Assembly: GCF_907165205.1 (NCBI RefSeq)
Contig: NC_058193.1
Coordinates: forward strand, 35,353,521 to 35,417,520
Direction of reading: 5' to 3'
Length of the DNA: 64,000 nucleotides
DNA from: Coccinella septempunctata
Lineage: Eukaryota > Arthropoda > Insecta > Coleoptera > Coccinellidae
Shown here: positions 49,501-59,307 of the stretch, one piece after another
Layout of the letters: each line of letters begins with the position of its first letter
Numbering within the stretch: position 1 is the stretch's first letter
Program-made: the position numbers and the translations under genes
Notes under the pieces: model-generated
Database searches by the model: none
What the model saw: the letters and a program-made list of their open reading frames with translations, nothing else
Told to the model about the DNA's origin: nothing

Positions 49501-52500
49501 GTGCTCTCAAAGTACGATGCCTACGAAAAAAAAATAATGAACTAACAATGTTGAAAATCACCCCCTGAATTTCGACTTGCGTAATCGCCCTGTATAACAA
49601 GCAATATTTCAAAAAAAAAAAACTCAGAAAAGCCTAATCACAAGGTTTTCCTTGAAATTCTGCCCTCAGATTAGGCTGAAACGTCACTAACATCCAGTAC
49701 GTCCAGAAAAGAGAATAAATCCTTGGTTTATCCAAGGCTCCCAGTCCTCTACGTAATTCGACTGAAAAAAAAAATGATATACCCACTTCCGTTTCCCCGT
49801 CCGATACAATCTAGACTTATGAATGGCATCCATTCCCTTGACAGGGACAATATCATCTACGAGGCACTTGTCTTATCACCTCTATTTTTCCAGGAAACTG
49901 GCAGATATTTCACGCTCGACGAGGGGAGTAGTCGTACTGCTAAGCGATAAAACATCAGCCATGAGAATCCTGGAAGAGGCCAAACGGCTCAATATGATGG
50001 ATGGACATTTTGTTTGGTTATGGATTGACACTTCGGCCAATATTAGTTTTAGGTATGTTCCATTTCATATATTCGAGGCGTAGAGGGAAAAGCTGATAGA
50101 TGTGCGGTCGTAACGTCTCATATGTTCTCATTTAGGGAGTGTATTCCTCACTGACGACCTTGGAAGACCTTAAATCCCCATAGCCGAAGTCTACTTAGAT
50201 TTAGTGCTTTTATGCATCCATCCTTCTGCGAAGAGAGACGAAATGGAACAAGTTCATACCTGTACAAGTCCCTCAGGTTACTCACGAAGATTACGTTGCT
50301 TCTTTTCTAATTTGATTTTATCATTTAGCAAGTATATTCCTCACAGACGACCTTGGAAGACCTTAAATCCCCATAGCCGAAGTCTACTTAGATTTAGTGC
50401 TTTTATGCATTCCTTCTTCTGTGAAGAGAGACGAAATGGAACAAGTTCATACCTGTACAAGCCCCTCAGGTTACTCACAAAGATTACGTTGCTTCTTTTC
50501 AAATTTGATTTTATCATTTAGCAAGTATAGATATTCCTCACTGACGACCTTGGAAGACCTTAAATCCCTATAGCCGAAGTCTACTTAGATTTAGGGCTTT
50601 TATGCATTCCTTCTTCTGTGAAGAGAGACGAAATGGAACAAGTTCATACCTGTACAAGCCCCTCAGGTTACTCACGAAGATTACGTTGCTTCTTTTCAAA
50701 TTCGATTTGATCATTTAGCAAGTATATTCCTCACTGACGACCTTGGAAGACCTTAAATCCCCATAGCCGAAGTCTACTTAGATTTAGGGCTTTTATGCAT
50801 TCCTTCTCCTGTGAAGAGAGACGAAATGGAACAAGTTCATACCTGTACAAGCCCCCCAGGTTACTCACGAAGATTACGTTGCTTCTTTTCAAATTCGATT
50901 TGATCATTTAGCAAGTATATTCCTCACTGACGACCTTGGAAGACCTCAAATCCTCACAGCCGAAGTCTACTTAGATTTGGTCCTTTTATGCACCCCTTCT
51001 TCTGTGAAGAGAGACGAAATGGAACAAGTTCATACCTGTACAAGTCTGTCAGGTTACTCACGAAGATTACGTTGCTTCTTTTCAAATTTGATTTTACTAT
51101 TTAGCAAGTATATTCCTCACTGACGACCTTGGAAGACCTTAAATCCCCATAACCGAAGTCTACTTAGATTTATTGCTTTTATGCATCCCTCTTATGTGAA
51201 GAGAGACGAAATGGAACAAGTTCATACCTGTACAAGTCCCTCAGGTTACTCTCAAAGATTAGATTGCTTATTTTCAAATTTGATTTTATCAACTCTCCAT
51301 GATCCTATCAAGCTCTACCAAGTGACACCTGGATGTCTTTAAAATTTCCCATTGTATCAATTAACAGACTCATGAGTTTCATTTTCAGGGAATTCACTGA
51401 AGAAGACAGAGATAAAGAAGTCAAAAACCGCAGAGATGCAGACTCTGACGAACGAACAAAACGTAGTTTGACCAAAAGTGACATCAACGAACTTCACATA
51501 AATTACCTCTTACAAAACGATCGATTTCTCCTGTTCAATCGAGATCTGGGTACTCGTAGTTCGGTATCGAAAAAGCCAAATCCTGAAGAACTGAAATCGA
51601 TATTTCATGTTAAGAGTGATACTCATTCCGAACTGCCAGCTGGTCTGCTTTATCTTAGACCATTACCGGTGAAGGTAGACAGGCATTTGGTGAAGGGCGC
51701 CGTGAGATTATTGGCTGTAGCTCTGAAGATGGTCCTGAATCAATCTGTATACAATAATGACGCGCTGCAGAGACGTTTCATATCTACAAGTTGCTGGCGA
51801 CCCACCAATGACGCTGAGAAGAATATATCTTTACATTTTGGAAGGTAATTTTCGATGTGTTTATGTTGAGAGCTTCGAGGTTATCTTTACATCTTGTTCC
51901 AGGACTCTTAGAGAAGCCTGCAATGACGCCCTGGCCGGGAAGAAATTCACACAAGAAATTGGCGTTGACAAAGTGGACAAATCATTAGTTGCAAATTTCG
52001 AAATTTTAAACCTCATCTCTGAGAAAACCTCCAGAGATACCACCAACACATCAGTTAATGGTAAAACTGAGACAGGTATGAGTTGACGAATTGATCTTCA
52101 TTTATTTTCTGGTCATGACATCATTTTATCTTCTTGGAATGAATACGATAAATCGATATTTTTCAGCTAGAAATAATACACAACAAAATCGAGTACGTTG
52201 GAAAAGAGTAGGCTTAGTTTCTGGAAGGTCTGTACGCTTGGATACTATAGTATGGCCAGGTGGGGATCTCTCAGTAGCTGCAATTTCGTCGAGAGCTCGA
52301 ACAGCCTTCAGGGTTGTTACAGCCCTCTCCCCACCCTTCGTCATGGAAAGCGAACTGGACGAAGATGGGCAATGTCTTCGAGGTAAACTATCCAGATACT
52401 CTCCCTCGAATTTTACCAACTATTGATCATTTACAGGACTACCTTGCCATCGGGTTCTCACGTCGGACAAGGACAACCTGACCTTAGTTTTCAACGAGAT

Positions 52501-55500
52501 GCGAAGGCTGGAGGATGAAGAGGAGGAAAAAGAGGAAGCGATGAAAGAAGTGAAGAATTCCGATTATTACAACGTGGAATACGAAGATGAAAAAGAGCCT
52601 TTTTTACCCTTCCAAAAATTCAAATACAAAACGAACTGCTGCTACGGGTTGGCCATGGATCTCTTGGAGAACATCGCTCAAGAACTCGAGTTCGATTTCA
52701 GGCTCTACATAGTGGCTGATGGACTGTTTGGTTCGCAGACGTTGGTCAAGAAGAAACGACGCAACGATCGAGATGTTGGAAAGAAGTTCTTGAGCTACAA
52801 GTTCAAGGATTTGGAGAGGAAATCCGAGAACAGCGATGGGGAGGAAGAAGAAGATGTGGTGGAGAAGAAATGGAATGGTATCGTTGGCGATATAGTTTCC
52901 GGAGCTGCTCATATGAGCTTCGCAGCTTTGAGCGTCTCCAGCGCCAGAAGCGAAGTGATGGATTTCAGCGTACCATATTTCTTCAGCGGGGTATCTTTTT
53001 TAGCCGCACCGCAGCAAAAATCGGATATACCTCTACTGGCGTTCCTGCTGCCTTTTTCGCCAGAGTTGTGGATCGCGATATTCACCAGTCTCAACATAAC
53101 AGCCATTGCAGTTGCTATCTACGAATGGTTGTCGCCTTTCGGCTTGAATCCTTGGGGTAGACAGAGATCGAAGAACTTCAGCATGAGCTCAGCGCTCTGG
53201 GTGATGTGGGGATTGCTCTGTGGCCATCTGGTAGCTTTCAAGGCGCCGAAAAGCTGGCCAAACAAGTTCCTGATCAACGTGTGGGGAGGATTTTCCGTGA
53301 TCTTCGTGGCCAGCTACACTGCCAACATCGCCGCATTGATTGCAGGACTTTTCTTCCACGATACAGTCAGCAATTATCACGATAGAAGTGTAAGTAGGAC
53401 TTCTTTTTCACTTAGACTTTTGGATTGTTGTCTATAAGAGAAAGAAGAGTATTTCTTCTGATGTTTTAAATAATTCTTCAGGCCATATTTTTCATGGAAC
53501 CTTGATTAAGTTGAAATTGTCACTAGATCTCATGTGTATTAGTTATCTTCCTCCTAAGTGCCTTTCCCATTTGAGATTGGCGGTAAATAAAGCATATTAT
53601 GATTTCCTGTCCAGAACTTGGTGTGAAAGAGTGTTACCATCGGCGTGAGTCCAGTCTCTTATACAGTGTGGTCCAACGAAAACTAACACCTCGATTTTCG
53701 GCTTTAAAATGAACTAACACTTGATTTTTCCTCGTTAGTATTCGATTCGTATAAATATTTTAACAGTAGATTCTTGAGGTCGAAAAAAAACCGTTTTTCC
53801 TATACCATTTTTTCCAAGTCGGCCCGGTTTAAACCATACAGGCTGTTGAAAAACCATAAAAAATGTTATTTCTAGTTCTATCTCACTAACGGTTTTATCG
53901 AATGAAATGGATTTCAGAAAATAGTTTTTCATTTATTGGATTAATCTCTTTCAAACATAAGATATCACCCATGTCTTCCAGTTTTCTCATAAAAATACCA
54001 AAAATTCAAAGAACCCAACTCTTGAAACTGAGTTTGACGCAATCTCATGAATATTCGAACGTTTTATGAAATAAAAGTGTTATTCATATCTTCTCGTATA
54101 ATATTCCTGTCGACATCAATATGATCGACCAAAATTAACTAGAGTGAATTGCCCTCTAGAAATAAAGGCGCATAAACCAATTCAACCGATTTTATTACAA
54201 ATTTCGTTACCCTGTTTTATGCAGTTCAAATTCCACACAGAATTGAGTTAAGCTCGGAGTTAAATTTGAATTCATTCCGCGAACAACGCTGAAGTGGAGA
54301 TAATGAAATGCAATAAAATTGGAACATAAACTCGGTTATTGACGTAAAACGAACGTACCCTTGAAATGCTCTATATTCAAATCTTATTCCTTGAATCACG
54401 AAGTCGGAAATGGGTTTTGGGACATTCTCAGAGTAGTGTGACGAACAATGCAACAATGCGAAGATATGATTCTGGGGTTAACTATAACAGGAAACGATGT
54501 AGCCAGTCTAGAAGAGATACTGCTTCCACAAGAGTTGCAATTAAAGCTTGATTTCTTCATTTTCTTTCCTAGATATAACAATGGATTCGTAATTAGTCCA
54601 AATTTCATATAATGCTTCGCTGTTTTCGAAATATTCTAACTTTCCCTTCAAATAAGAAAAAAACTCTATCAGGACTCAGGTTTTCAACTATTCTGATGAT
54701 TTGAACTCAAAATCATTACATCATTTCTAGATTTTTTATAGCATCTCTTCTTCTCACTTTATTCTGATTCCATTTTGAAACAGCTGCTGAGTCAAAAAGT
54801 CGGAGCACCTAAAGCATCAGCTGCAGAGTACTACGTTCAAAAAGCAAATCAGCATCTTTGGCAGCATATGCACAGGTATACCCTTGGAAATATAGAAGAA
54901 GGAGTGGAACGATTGAGGAATGGTTCTCTGGATATTCTCATAGCTGACACACCAATCCTGGATTATTACAGGGCAACTGACCATGGATGTAAATTACAGA
55001 AGATTGGAGACACTATAAACGAAGACACTTATGCTATTGGTATGACTAAAGGATTTCCTTTGAAGGTTTGTTTCGAAGGTACTTTCATCATGAGCATGAC
55101 TTAATTTCATAATATGCCTTCCAGGACAGCATTTCTGCAGTTATTGCGAAATATTCAAGCAATGGCTACATGGATATTCTTCAGGAAAAATGGTATGGAG
55201 GTTTACCTTGTTTCAAACTGGTTCAAGATATCGTTCAGCCTAGACCCTTAGGAGTGAGAGCAGTTACTGGTGTTTTTATACTTCTTGGTCTTGGTGTGAT
55301 CTTAGGACTTCTCATTTTAGTTGTAGAGCATTGGTTTTTTCGTTATACTCTTCCTGCCCTTCGTGAAAAACCTAAAGGTTCTGTTTGGAGGAGCCGAAAT
55401 ATCATGTTTTTCAGTCAGGTAAATTCTCTCTGTGTATGGATTATTGAGCGTTTGATGACTCACGTATTTTTCAGAAACTTTACCGCTTCATAAATTGCGT

Positions 55501-57269
55501 AGAGCTTGTTTCTCCACACCACGCAGCAAGGGAATTGGTCCATACCATTCGTCAAGGTCAAATCACCAGTTTGTTCCAGAAAAGCATAAAAAGGGTTTGT
55601 ATATATTCTTCTAGATCAAGTAACAATTAAGAGATCAAACCGAAACTTTCCACTCAGATCTTGATATAAAATATCCCCAAAATACCTAGAGCAGATAATC
55701 TTGATTACTCCTTGTTTCAGAAGGAACACGAACAACGTAGACGAAGAAAGAGTAAGGCACAATTTTTCGAAATGATTCAAGAGATAAGAAGGTAAGGTAT
55801 AATGGTTCAATCTTTCAGCTTCGGTTCACCATAAACACAAATCCGTTCGAAAAATCAAATTGTTACGCGTTTTCAGCACGCTCAGGCGTCAACAGGAGGA
55901 AAGCCAGTTGGAGGCTGTCACTGAGGTTGACTCCGAAGGTCAATCGTCACCGGAAGAAAGGAAATCGAAGATCAGTCCTAGTCTCATCAAGAGGACCTTC
56001 ATGAGGTCCAGTCCTAAATCCGACGCGAATAAAATCAGATCTCCCACGTCTTATTTCAACAGGCATCCCTTGTTCAGTCCTAGATCCAGGAACAAAACTA
56101 AATCAGCGACGAATTTGAACGTCAGAAGATTCAGTACAGATAGTATCTTCAACTCATCTAGTCTTCTCAACGAAAGAAGCAATTTGGTTGGTAGAAGGTT
56201 GAGTAGAGATGCTTCTTCTTTCCTCACCAGTAGTCCCCCTGATATAAACAGCCGAAGATCTAGTTATCTAGACACCCTGGAATCCGCAAACAGACTTTCA
56301 GCGAAAAGTCCTGTTTTATCCATTGAAAACGTTTCAGACTGCAGTGCAAAATCTATGGAACCCATAAGGAAATTATCAGATTCCGAAAGTATTGGAAGAA
56401 AACTAGCCACGCTCCCAAAGTACAAGGAGGCGATAGAAAAACAGTTCCTGCATCCGCAGCATAGTTTAAATTTACGAAAAAGTGAAGAGACTCTCTCCAG
56501 TGTAGAAAAACGTAACGTCCTAACCGCTAGAAGCTTCACGAACATTTCAGAAACTGAACCTACAACTGAAGGAAACCCAATAGACGATGAGATCGCCAGA
56601 AGGAACAAAATGAACATAAGCGAATTAACCAAAGAATTATCCAGCAGACTGGAAACCATTAAACACCAGGAGAATAATGTTTTCCCCAAACAGATGAACC
56701 CACTCATCAAAATCCACGTCGAAGATACAACCAATGATACAGAGGAAGACAAACCGAAACTACAGAAAACGAGGCATCAAAGCTTAGGGGAAGTTGTTCA
56801 AAATGACGAAATTCCAGCTAAGAAGAAACTACAAGAAGCTTCGTTATCGCTGGATAATACGAACCCAGGAAATTGTCCAAGTCCCAGGGAGATTAGGCCT
56901 CCCAAGTTAAAAAGAAGGGACGAATGTTTTCCCGAAGTTTCTAAGTCTCTAGATTCCCATCCTGTGGCTAAAAAGCATCGTTCTACGAGGAACAAGAAAG
57001 AAGAAAGTGTAGATTCGAAATCTGCAGAGAACGATCCGTCTTCTAAGCTTGCTAGACCAAACAGACTGAGGAAAAAAGAAGAAAGTTCTTCTTTACCTCC
57101 TGCTCCTCCACCCCCAAACTGCTCTCCAAGAAATTCTAACGGTAGATCCCCACTTGAACGTTTATCGAAAGATGAATTAGTGCATCTTTGGAGGAGTTCT
57201 GAATCAGAGCTGAGAAGCCATCTTCTGAAGGCGATCAGAGATAAGGAAGAGTCCAGTCAACCACCCTGA
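37519..57269 (+). CDS. Nmdar2: NMDA-type ionotropic glutamate receptor subunit, Nmdar2-like
   Basis: Exons: 37519-37974, 40810-41036, 49894-50052, 51389-51844, 51903-52075, 52167-52382, 52437-53389, 54784-55065, 55125-55418, 55475-55594, 55721-55791, 55877-57269. All phases agree; total 4800 nt, 1599 residues. Order: signal peptide (about residues 14-32), amino-terminal domain, ligand-binding half S1 with the conserved Arg in SSARSEVMDFSVPYFF, M1, re-entrant pore loop, M3 with SYTANIAAL (residues 855-863), S2 with LIADTPILDYY, M4 (about 1021-1043), then KLYRFINCVELVSPHHAARE and a ~500-residue Ser/Lys-rich tail with PPAPPPPN, ending EESSQPP with no PDZ motif. S1 carries a Glu-rich insert. The pore reads WGLLCGHLV, so the Asn of vertebrate GluN2 is Gly. 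It forms heteromeric synaptic cation channels with GluN1 (family knowledge). The sequence lies between GluN2 and GluN3; the insect gene is usually called Nmdar2. The ATG at 37519 opens the only signal peptide. Confidence 0.93.
38351..39555 (+). mobile_element. TIR DNA transposon family A, copy 2 (in Nmdar2 intron 1)
   Basis: The ends TATACTCCATTC...TTTTAGCATTCGGTTGGCC and their inverse ...GAATGGAGTATA match copy 1 at 6665-7625. It is 1205 bp; about 245 bp (38985-39230) are absent from copy 1. Coding remnants on the element's minus strand begin at the ATG near 39404 (MPKLLKKEAVFQEV), include STIRQTVANIFN, then an apparent intron with GTAAGAG and TTTGATTTCAG borders, then NISTIRKIVNEEDDEEFP. 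The pair of TIR segments looks like a helix-turn-helix start of a transposase. On the plus strand 38485-38740 carries the conserved LRKSFCYYVFYHNVES segment. Confidence 0.75.
39883..40523. mobile_element. MITE family B, near-full copy (Nmdar2 intron 1)
   Basis: The left end GTGAATCTTTGACTCGTAGAAATATTTC and the right end AAATATTTGTACGAGTCAAGGACTG are inverted; both are followed inwards by the poly-purine or poly-pyrimidine AAAAAAGTG block. At ~640 bp it is close to the size of 48779-49442. Confidence 0.8.
41429..42954 (-). mobile_element. Tc1-like (DD34E) transposon, intact ends, broken transposase
   Basis: Perfect ends CACTGCGCAAAAAAATTAAC and their inverse are flanked by TA at 41427-41428 and 42955-42956, giving a 1526 bp element inside intron 2 of Nmdar2. 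The transposase runs minus from the ATG at 42677 (MQRETRNLTQEEC) with paired HTH domains (RIAERFGVSHTSVSRML; QTIRNRLREYDLRPR). The DDE core follows: LFTDESRF, FMDDNARPH, and SPDLNPIE. There are 34 positions between the second Asp and the Glu. It is broken by a one-base frame change near 42230 and two in-frame TAG codons (the V-W-G-G block near 42090, and after EYLQ at ~41890). It ends RGGDTKY at 41644. Insertion in antisense to the host gene. Confidence 0.95.
42957..46537 (+). other. Nmdar2 intron 2, unremarkable part
   Basis: This 3.6 kb of AT-rich intron shows no gene or clear repeat. Phrases such as GTCAGATTAATATAAGGGG near 46220 recall the ends of the foldback next to it. Confidence 0.4.
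46538..47495. mobile_element. Large foldback (palindromic) element, ~950 bp
   Basis: The outer ends are TAATCTGACAGTTT (46538 on) and AAACTGTCAGATTA (to 47495). Inverted similarity continues inwards through most of the length; the best part is CGTTGTCTACTGAGGGGATC (46760s) against GATCCTCTCAGTAGACAACG (47225 on). The inner arms around 46886-46970 and 47120-47195 also pair. Only a short central loop is left. No coding capacity is seen. Confidence 0.8.
47650..48060. promoter_or_regulatory. GC-rich island in Nmdar2 intron 2, candidate enhancer
   Basis: About 400 bp with far higher GC than the rest of the intron. It contains TAATTAGATAAG (homeodomain- and GATA-like core) and many CpG. No open frame with splice borders is found. 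The call as regulatory is inference from composition and position. Confidence 0.35.
48371..48720. mobile_element. MITE family B, left half, in tandem with next copy
   Basis: It starts TACAGGCTGATTCTCTGACTC and follows the next copy closely (CATTTTCTCCGATTCGGCC; GAGTTGTATTCAGCCAAAG) until it stops at the CCTAA block. Its right half is missing. Confidence 0.85.
48722..48767 (-). repeat. Interstitial telomere-like repeat (CCTAA)n
   Basis: Nine contiguous 5-mers, seven exact CCTAA and two variants. This is the complement of TTAGG, the common insect telomere repeat. It sits exactly between the two tandem copies of MITE family B. Confidence 0.85.
48779..49442. mobile_element. MITE family B, full-length copy
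   Basis: The left end ACAGGCTGATTCTTTGACTCG and right end ATTCGTACGAGACAAAATGACTCACACTGTA are inverted. It is ~660 bp without coding capacity and is the best reference copy for the family in this window. Confidence 0.85.
50137..51290 (+). repeat. Six tandem 193 bp units in Nmdar2 intron 3
   Basis: The marker GACGACCTTGGAAGACCT starts at 50153, 50346, 50543, 50736, 50929 and 51122, spacing 193, 197 (with a 4-base insert), 193, 193, 193. Units are highly alike, which suggests recent amplification or homogenisation. Each contains CCGAAGTCTACTTAGATTT, GACGAAATGGAACAAGTTC and CAGGTTACTCACGAAGATTA. The array fills most of the 1.3 kb intron between 50053 and 51388. Length-polymorphic in populations is a fair expectation. 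Confidence 0.97.
53740..54100. mobile_element. MITE family B, left part, in Nmdar2 intron 7
   Basis: It shows ATAAATATTTTAACAGTAGATTCTTGAGGTC, then CATACAGGCTGTTGAAAAACC, the interior GATATCACCCATGTCTTCCAG and AAGAACCCAACTCTTGAAAC. The right terminal repeat is missing. Confidence 0.7.
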
Positions 57270-57821
57270 GTGAATTTTTGAACGATGCAGGATGAAGATC
57301 CAGGCTTTGATTTTTCTTGAACTGAAGGATAGTATGTACATTATATGGTTTAAGCATATTTGCAGCACGAATCTTGAAAGATTGTGCCTACCAATGAAAG
57401 ATACGGCCTTAGAATTATAGAGTGATAAAAGCGACCATTAAATGTCATCGAAACTATTGCGCTTTTCGTTTTACCATTGCATTCTCGAGATATGCTCGGA
57501 TACTTTACCTCGATCTCAGAAATGGATAAGACATTATATTACGAAAACTTTAAAGTAGTGAACAATTACAACATTCATCAAAACTATATGTCATATTGGA
57601 ATACGTATACACCAATGCAGAATTGAAACTAAGAAAAACACTGACAGAAATTGACTAAACACTTTCGTTCTCGAGACTATTGATGCACTTGATACATATA
57701 GTTAGGTTGTTGTAGACTCTGACACCATCATGAGGTAGAAATCACAAAATTCACATGAAATATAACAAAGTTTTTCTTGGTTTAACCTGAAGAGCGTCGT
57801 TCTACTAAACATAACTGAAGA

Positions 57822-57827
57822 AATAAA
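57822..57827 (+). terminator. Poly(A) signal AATAAA for Nmdar2
   Basis: The first AATAAA after the stop, 553 bp downstream, implies a ~570 bp 3' UTR. Confidence 0.55.
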
Positions 57828-57849
57828 TGAAATAATGCTTTTTATATAT

Positions 57850-59282
57850 GAAATTTCTGTTTCGCAGTTTGTTTTTTTATTTATTCAAACTAGGGAGCTA
57901 ATGATAAAGATTCGAGGTATGTATCACACAGAAAAATCTATAGCACAGAGTCATTTTATCTAATATTTGTCCAAAAAAAATCCTCCAATGCACTTCGAGT
58001 AATTAAAAATTAACAATTCAAAACTTAAGCATATTTATTGCACTCATACCGTTCATTATAAAAAATTATTGCAAAATATCTGTGTCATGTATTTATAAAA
58101 TTAAGTAGTAATGGATAATATTCGACATTGACCTATAATAAAAACATAATAAGCTGCGAGCTGATAGATGTACGATGTGAGAAATGTTCTAAAGATAACA
58201 AACAATGATACCCTATCATACTTGATGGCATGTTCGAAATTATAAATAATATAGATCAAGTGCATCAAGGATCGATATGAATTTTCAGAAAAATTTGCCT
58301 TATTGATATTCACGTTACTATTAGAAATTAAATGTTAGTTTAAAATGAGCTGCCGGTCAATTAAGAAAAAACCCGCCCATCATCAAGGAACATGCCAAAT
58401 GTAGAAAAATCCTCAAGGCAGCTATTGTTTTAATTGAATTTTCGACATGTTTTAGGTTCAAGGGACTAGGATGTTTTTAGGGTACAACGCACAAAGAATT
58501 GCTTGATTGACATTCCAGATTCTCAATCTGATGAATATACTGAGTACAAATTTCCTTATTTCAAATATTTATGACGACGAAAGATGAATTTTTCTTGAAG
58601 TAACTGCCAATTAAATATAGTAAATCTCTTGAGGATGGTGATAATGGAGTCTTATGCAAATAAAGAGCCAAATCGATGGCCATTTTAATTAGATGTAGAT
58701 GGGTAGTGAAATATTCCACATTGGATTTTATGGTACTATATATATATTTATGAATTTAAACCAAGATCTATTAAGTGCAATATCACTGTGACATACTTAT
58801 AAGCACCACATTACAAGAGAAGTTTATCCATAGATTCCTTTGAATTTGAATCATTTATGTTGAACATAAACCGTCAAAAAGATTAACGAATGAAATGATT
58901 AAAAATGTGAAAGTTTTTGATGTGTGATTTTATCTAATTATTCTCATTAAAAAATCTTATATTCCTATTAAAATTTTCTCTGCATGCCAAAAGGATTTTG
59001 ATTTGAAATAATATGTGATGCTTTATTGAACATATATTTTCTGAAAAATCAACAGATTCTTACTGATAATTAATTATTAAAGTTGTGTATTTCAGAACCG
59101 AATGTAAAAATTTTATTGAAATTTATTGAAAGACATATAAAAATCGTTTGAAAGAATACTATATATATATATATATATTCAATTGTAAATATTGTATAAA
59201 CAGAGATCAAGATTCAAGTTTGTATGTTTTGATTTTTCTTCCAGATTCTATTGTTGAGAAATAAAAATTAGAACTGAAGAAG
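57850..59282. other. AT-rich intergenic region
   Basis: Nothing recognised between the convergent Nmdar2 and P450 genes except a (TA)n microsatellite at 59160-59178. Confidence 0.5.
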
Positions 59283-59288
59283 TTTATT
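59283..59288 (-). terminator. Poly(A) signal for the P450 gene
   Basis: TTTATT on the plus strand is AATAAA on the minus strand, 20 bp beyond the stop codon. Confidence 0.55.
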
Positions 59289-59307
59289 CCATTTTTTTCA
59301 GTATGGA

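Noticed and set aside
50204..50521. 105-codon open stretch starting MLLCIHPSAKRDEMEQV
   Set aside because: It lies within the 193 bp tandem repeat of an Nmdar2 intron and is interrupted in other units.
56264..56752. 162-codon minus-strand open stretch
   Set aside because: Antisense of the Ser-rich Nmdar2 C-terminal exon; composition mirrors it.
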